From assembly GCF_002216065.1 (NCBI RefSeq), contig NZ_CP022282.1, positions 3,286,001-3,350,000 on the forward strand: DNA of 64,000 nt, written 5' to 3'. How positions within the stretch are numbered: the first letter of the stretch is position 1; each line of letters opens with the position of its first letter. The notes beneath the pieces are model-generated. The model did no database searches. It was given only the letters and a program-made list of their open reading frames with translations, and was not told where the DNA came from. The stretch is from Chryseobacterium sp. T16E-39 (GTDB lineage Bacteria; Bacteroidota; Bacteroidia; Flavobacteriales; Weeksellaceae). Shown here one piece after another: positions 60,909 through 64,000 of this stretch. A program made the position numbers and the translations under genes.

Positions 60909-62987
60909 TCATCGATTAAGCTGATTGGTTTTTAGCCAATATGAGGTTGATTGATAGGCTGAGATCGCATCATCTACAACTTTTTGGTTGGTCTCCTTTA
61001 AAAGTTTTTCATCATAGTAAATGCTAAATTCCGGTGCTAGTTTTTCCTGTTTTAGAGATAGGGAATATTGCTTTATTTTCTTTACCGGGGAGATTACCGT
61101 TAAATATCCATCTTTTATAAATCCAAGATCCTGATAAGTGGCTACATAAGCTTTAGGTTGAAATCCATTTTTTAAAACATCTTGTCCCAAAAACTTTGAT
61201 TGATAACTAAAATTAAGCAATCCTAATACGGTAGGCATCAGATCTATCTGAGACATCAGTTTATCAAATTTTTGCGGCTGAATAAATCCATCAGAGAAAA
61301 CCATTGCAGGAATCCTGTATTTATCCATTGGCAGTTCTGTACTTCCGGCACTGGATGCGCAATGATCTGCAACAATAACGAAGACAGTGTTCTTATACCA
61401 CTCCTGTTTTTTTGCCATATTAAAAAACAGGCGAAGCGAGTAATCAGTATATTTTACTCCTCCTTCTCTTGATTTCACATCACCTGGGATATCTATTCTT
61501 CCATTTGGATAGGTAAAAGGTCTATGGTTGGAAACGGTCATCCAGTGGTTGAAAAATGGCTTTCCTGATTTTGATTCAGCATTCATCACCTGAATTGCTT
61601 TCCTTGCCATATCTTCATCTGCAACACCCCAAACATTGGCAAAAGTAATTTCCTCCGGTTTAAAGTTATTCCTGTCAACAATTCCATATCCGTTGCCAGC
61701 AAAGAAATCCTGCATATTGTCAAAGTAGCTGTAACCACCGTATAAGAATCTTACGTCGTATCCTTTAGATTTAAAAATACTTCCTGTAGTAAATTTATTT
61801 TTGTTATTTTCTCTTTTAATAATACTTTCTCCTGCTGTTGGAGGGATACAAAGAGTCAGTGCTTCAAGGCCACGGACTGTTCTGTTTCCTGTTGCATATA
61901 AATTGGTAAACATCATAGACCGATCAGCTAGACTGTCCAAAAAGGGAGTAATCTTTTGTTCATTTCCATAATGTTGCATGAACTCTGCAGATAAACTTTC
62001 TATTGAGATCAGCACCACATTCTTTTTGAGTTCAGGCTGTTCTGAGATTATTTTTCTTGTAAGGTTAGGCTCTGAATACTGGCTTAAGAAATTACTTTCT
62101 GCTTTCTTTTGATCGATTTGAGGATAAAACTGGAAATAATCTAATTCATTGTGGGTAAATGCCCAATAAAATTTTGGAAATCCGTTTGCCTCAATCTCTT
62201 CAGCAAATACATTGGAAGATCTTATCTGCGTAGTGAACGTTAAACATATTAAGCTGATGCCGGCAAGTAGAATAAAAGAACCTAATAGAATCAATTTTTG
62301 TTTGAAATTGGGAAGATCTTTGAGTTCATTTTTTGTTTTCTTGTAAATAAACCAGGTAATCGCTGATGTAATAGCAAATATAATCAGGAACAGGGGAACT
62401 ACAGGATAGCTCTCCATAATGTTTCCTATTACTTCATTGGTGTAAATAAGATAATCTACCGCAATGAAATTATAGCGTAATCCAAACTCATTATAAAAGA
62501 AATATTCGCTTACGGCATTAAATACAATAAGCAATACATATAAAAATAAAGTAATGAAGTAGAGAACATTCCTGATCTTAATTCTTTGGGATGGAAGAAA
62601 CAACATTAAAGCAAAGAAGATGATTTTTAAGCCTATAAAAGCAAGTGCTATTTCTGCTATCGACCCACCATATTGCTTAAAAATATTATTTGGAATAAGC
62701 AGGATGTAGAAAAAAAGGAGCAGTAAAGCTCCCAATATTATTTGTCCGTAAGGCTTTTTATATTTTGAATCTGAAAGAAACAGGAAATACAAAGCCAGAA
62801 AGGAACTTGCTAAAATGAATACAAAAATATCATTGGCAAGCCCCACTACCAAAACTTTCAGTACCTCAAAAAAGCCAAAGCTTGCGGTAGTTATCGGGTG
62901 AAAAAAGAATACTACTCTTACAATCAATGATACGATAAGATAAAAATATCCCAGGTATAAGAATGGTTTTATTTTTTGAGGATACAT
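60909..62987 (-). CDS. LTA synthase family sulfatase-fold phosphotransferase
   Basis: Membrane protein of 692 residues. Five or more transmembrane helices in the first 270 residues, then an alkaline-phosphatase/sulfatase-fold domain (about 320-640) with VLISIESLSAEFMQHYG, the Thr nucleophile in ATGNRTVRGLEALTLC, and VIVADHCASSAG near the metal site. Related to lipoteichoic acid synthase/phosphoglycerol transferase; as this is a Gram-negative organism the true substrate is likely a lipid or glycan, not LTA. Ends 14 bases from ribH. Confidence 0.9.
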   Translation of the reverse strand: MYPQKIKPFLYLGYFYLIVSLIVRVVFFFHPITTASFGFFEVLKVLVVGLANDIFVFILASSFLALYFLFLSDSKYKKPYGQIILGALLLLFFYILLIPNNIFKQYGGSIAEIALAFIGLKIIFFALMLFLPSQRIKIRNVLYFITLFLYVLLIVFNAVSEYFFYNEFGLRYNFIAVDYLIYTNEVIGNIMESYPVVPLFLIIFAITSAITWFIYKKTKNELKDLPNFKQKLILLGSFILLAGISLICLTFTTQIRSSNVFAEEIEANGFPKFYWAFTHNELDYFQFYPQIDQKKAESNFLSQYSEPNLTRKIISEQPELKKNVVLISIESLSAEFMQHYGNEQKITPFLDSLADRSMMFTNLYATGNRTVRGLEALTLCIPPTAGESIIKRENNKNKFTTGSIFKSKGYDVRFLYGGYSYFDNMQDFFAGNGYGIVDRNNFKPEEITFANVWGVADEDMARKAIQVMNAESKSGKPFFNHWMTVSNHRPFTYPNGRIDIPGDVKSREGGVKYTDYSLRLFFNMAKKQEWYKNTVFVIVADHCASSAGSTELPMDKYRIPAMVFSDGFIQPQKFDKLMSQIDLMPTVLGLLNFSYQSKFLGQDVLKNGFQPKAYVATYQDLGFIKDGYLTVISPVKKIKQYSLSLKQEKLAPEFSIYYDEKLLKETNQKVVDDAISAYQSTSYWLKTNQLNR

Positions 62988-63000
62988 AATGATTTAGGTT

Positions 63001-63519
63001 TTAAGAATTTCCAAAGCCAATATTAGTCTTTTTTTCAGATAGTTTCCTTTTAAAATCTATCATTCTTAGGGCTGTAACGGCAGCTTCAACACCTTTATTG
63101 CCTAAATCTCCGCCGCTACGTGCGATAGATTGCTCTTTGGTGTCATCAGTAAGAACACAGAAAATGGTTGGAGTATCCGTTAGAATGTTACAGTCTTTTA
63201 TTCCCTGAGCTACTCCTGCAGATACGAAATCAAAGTGAGGAGTCTCTCCTCTGATAATACATCCTATTGCAATTACTGCATCGAATTTTCGTTCTTTGCA
63301 AAGCTGCATACTTGCATAATTTAATTCAAATGCTCCGGGAACGGTAAAAAGTTTTATATTTTCTTTTTTTACTCCTTCTTTTTCAAGGATTTCTAAAGCT
63401 GCATCACGAAGATTGTAAGTTACAAAGTCATTCCACTCAGAAAAAACAATGCCGATAGAAAAATCTTCGGCATTGGTTATATGAAGTGGCTTGTAATCGG
63501 AAAGATTAACTGTTGCCAT
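63001..63519 (-). CDS. ribH: 6,7-dimethyl-8-ribityllumazine synthase
   Basis: Penultimate riboflavin-biosynthesis enzyme, 172 residues. Motifs GIVFSEWNDFVT (about 23-34), FTVPGAFELNYASMQLC (about 58-74) and AIGCIIRGETPHFDFVSAGVAQGI (about 84-107) with the catalytic His region. Length normal. Three bases downstream of the TPR protein gene in the same direction, an order common in Flavobacteriales. Confidence 0.96.
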   Translation of the reverse strand: MATVNLSDYKPLHITNAEDFSIGIVFSEWNDFVTYNLRDAALEILEKEGVKKENIKLFTVPGAFELNYASMQLCKERKFDAVIAIGCIIRGETPHFDFVSAGVAQGIKDCNILTDTPTIFCVLTDDTKEQSIARSGGDLGNKGVEAAVTALRMIDFKRKLSEKKTNIGFGNS

Positions 63520-63522
63520 TTT

Positions 63523-64000
63523 TTAATAATATTTAGTCATTTCAATATAAGAGTCAGACATTCCGTTGTCGTAGTCCTGATATTTTTCTTCAATAGATGA
63601 AAAGTATTTTTTAGCGTCTGCATTTTTCTTTAATCCTAATGCAACGATCCCTGCTTTTCTTGTAAAATAATATGAAGTATAAGGATCAGAAGAGGCTGTA
63701 GAAGCTTTGTCTAATAAGGATAGAGCTTCATCATTTTTATTAAGACCTGATTTAGCGTCTGCCATAGCTCCGTATTTCATAGCCATTAATGTTTTGTTAT
63801 CTGAAGAAAACTGATCTAAAAGATCATAAGCTTCCTGGAATTTTCCTTCTTTGAATTTTAATAAACCAGCATTATAACCAGCAAGTTTACCTATGTCAGT
63901 AGAAGAGAAGTCATTGTAAGTTCCAATAAAACCTGGGTTTGCAGCAGACTTACCCCCTAGAGCTTCTTTATCTTTACCTTCAGTAAGATTTTTTTGAGCG
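63523..64000 (-). CDS. tetratricopeptide repeat protein, partial (5' end outside)
   Basis: The frame is open through the right edge of the window: upstream of the first internal ATG at 63786 it continues back to 64000 with no stop (for example YNAGLLKFKEGKFQEAYDLLDQF), so the gene begins outside. At least 159 residues of TPR-like helices (AMKYGAMADAKSGLNKNDEALSLLDK, AGIVALGLKKNADAKKYFSSIEEKY). Adjacent to ribH. Likely a periplasmic or membrane-associated assembly protein, but that cannot be told from this fragment. Confidence 0.85.
   Translation of the reverse strand, partial: AQKNLTEGKDKEALGGKSAANPGFIGTYNDFSSTDIGKLAGYNAGLLKFKEGKFQEAYDLLDQFSSDNKTLMAMKYGAMADAKSGLNKNDEALSLLDKASTASSDPYTSYYFTRKAGIVALGLKKNADAKKYFSSIEEKYQDYDNGMSDSYIEMTKYY

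Noticed and set aside
1..64000. tRNA, rRNA, insertion sequence, integrase or CRISPR
   Set aside because: I saw no tRNA-like cloverleaf with CCA or TTCGA loop, no rRNA, no transposase or integrase and no direct-repeat array; a tRNA search would be needed to exclude a missed one.

Overview
The window is a chromosomal segment of an AT-rich member of the Bacteroidota, most likely a Chryseobacterium-like flavobacterium (Weeksellaceae). This is an inference from four things: Por (type IX) secretion C-terminal sorting domains on three proteins; GLPGLI, DUF3078, YARHG, DUF6268 and DUF6122 family proteins; promoters of the Bacteroidetes form TAnnTTTG with an upstream TTG; and many signal peptides ending in AQ. 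I saw no rRNA, tRNA, insertion sequence, CRISPR array or intact prophage. Most of the window is ordinary housekeeping sequence with small accessory islands.

Layout. 1-4.5 kb: the 3' end of mutS, three small double-glycine-leader cysteine peptides on the minus strand, two exported thioredoxin-fold proteins and a DUF2809 membrane protein. 4.5-7.7 kb: envelope proteins and a flavoprotein, all minus. 7.8-10.5 kb: a thioesterase with thiL, then an outer-membrane barrel protein. 10.5-13 kb: a LytS/LytTR-type two-component pair with a barrel protein. 13.1-14.9 kb: a second cysteine-rich small peptide and a large lipoprotein. 15-20.2 kb: pepT, HMG-CoA lyase, a sulfurtransferase, and an operon of an HExxH protein, a CsaA-like protein, a PolB-type exonuclease and a SufT-like protein. 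20.3-28 kb: secreted proteins, a quinone-reductase-like enzyme, an ECF sigma factor overlapping a membrane protein with an anti-sigma-like N-terminus and a barrel-like C-terminus, and comM. 28-30.7 kb: a small accessory island with a divergent repressor-like pair and three unknown genes, followed by the longest gene-free stretch. 30.7-38.8 kb: Por-secreted proteins, an S46 dipeptidyl peptidase, an 848-residue repetitive surface protein and an orphan LytTR regulator. 39-50 kb: hflX, ion transport proteins (Na+/H+, Ca2+/H+, Kir channel), DNA repair, truncated hemoglobin and gdhA. 50-58 kb: dprA, a rhomboid protease, a DUF3078 protein and the suf iron-sulfur operon with an acetyltransferase gene inserted. 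58-64 kb: tandem GLPGLI proteins, a zinc metallopeptidase, an LTA-synthase-like phosphotransferase, ribH and the end of a TPR protein.

The most unusual items are: (1) the run of three paralogous short peptides at 1993-2683, too short for ordinary ORF calling, sharing a KLTKKELKEINGG-like leader and ending in Cys-Cys, next to two exported thioredoxin-fold proteins; (2) a LytTR response regulator whose phosphoacceptor Asp is a Glu; (3) the GNAT gene inside the suf operon and the absence of a cysteine desulfurase there; (4) the 28-30 kb island; (5) the sigma/anti-sigma-barrel pair. All function statements come from reading the sequence and from memory of the families. No search was run.
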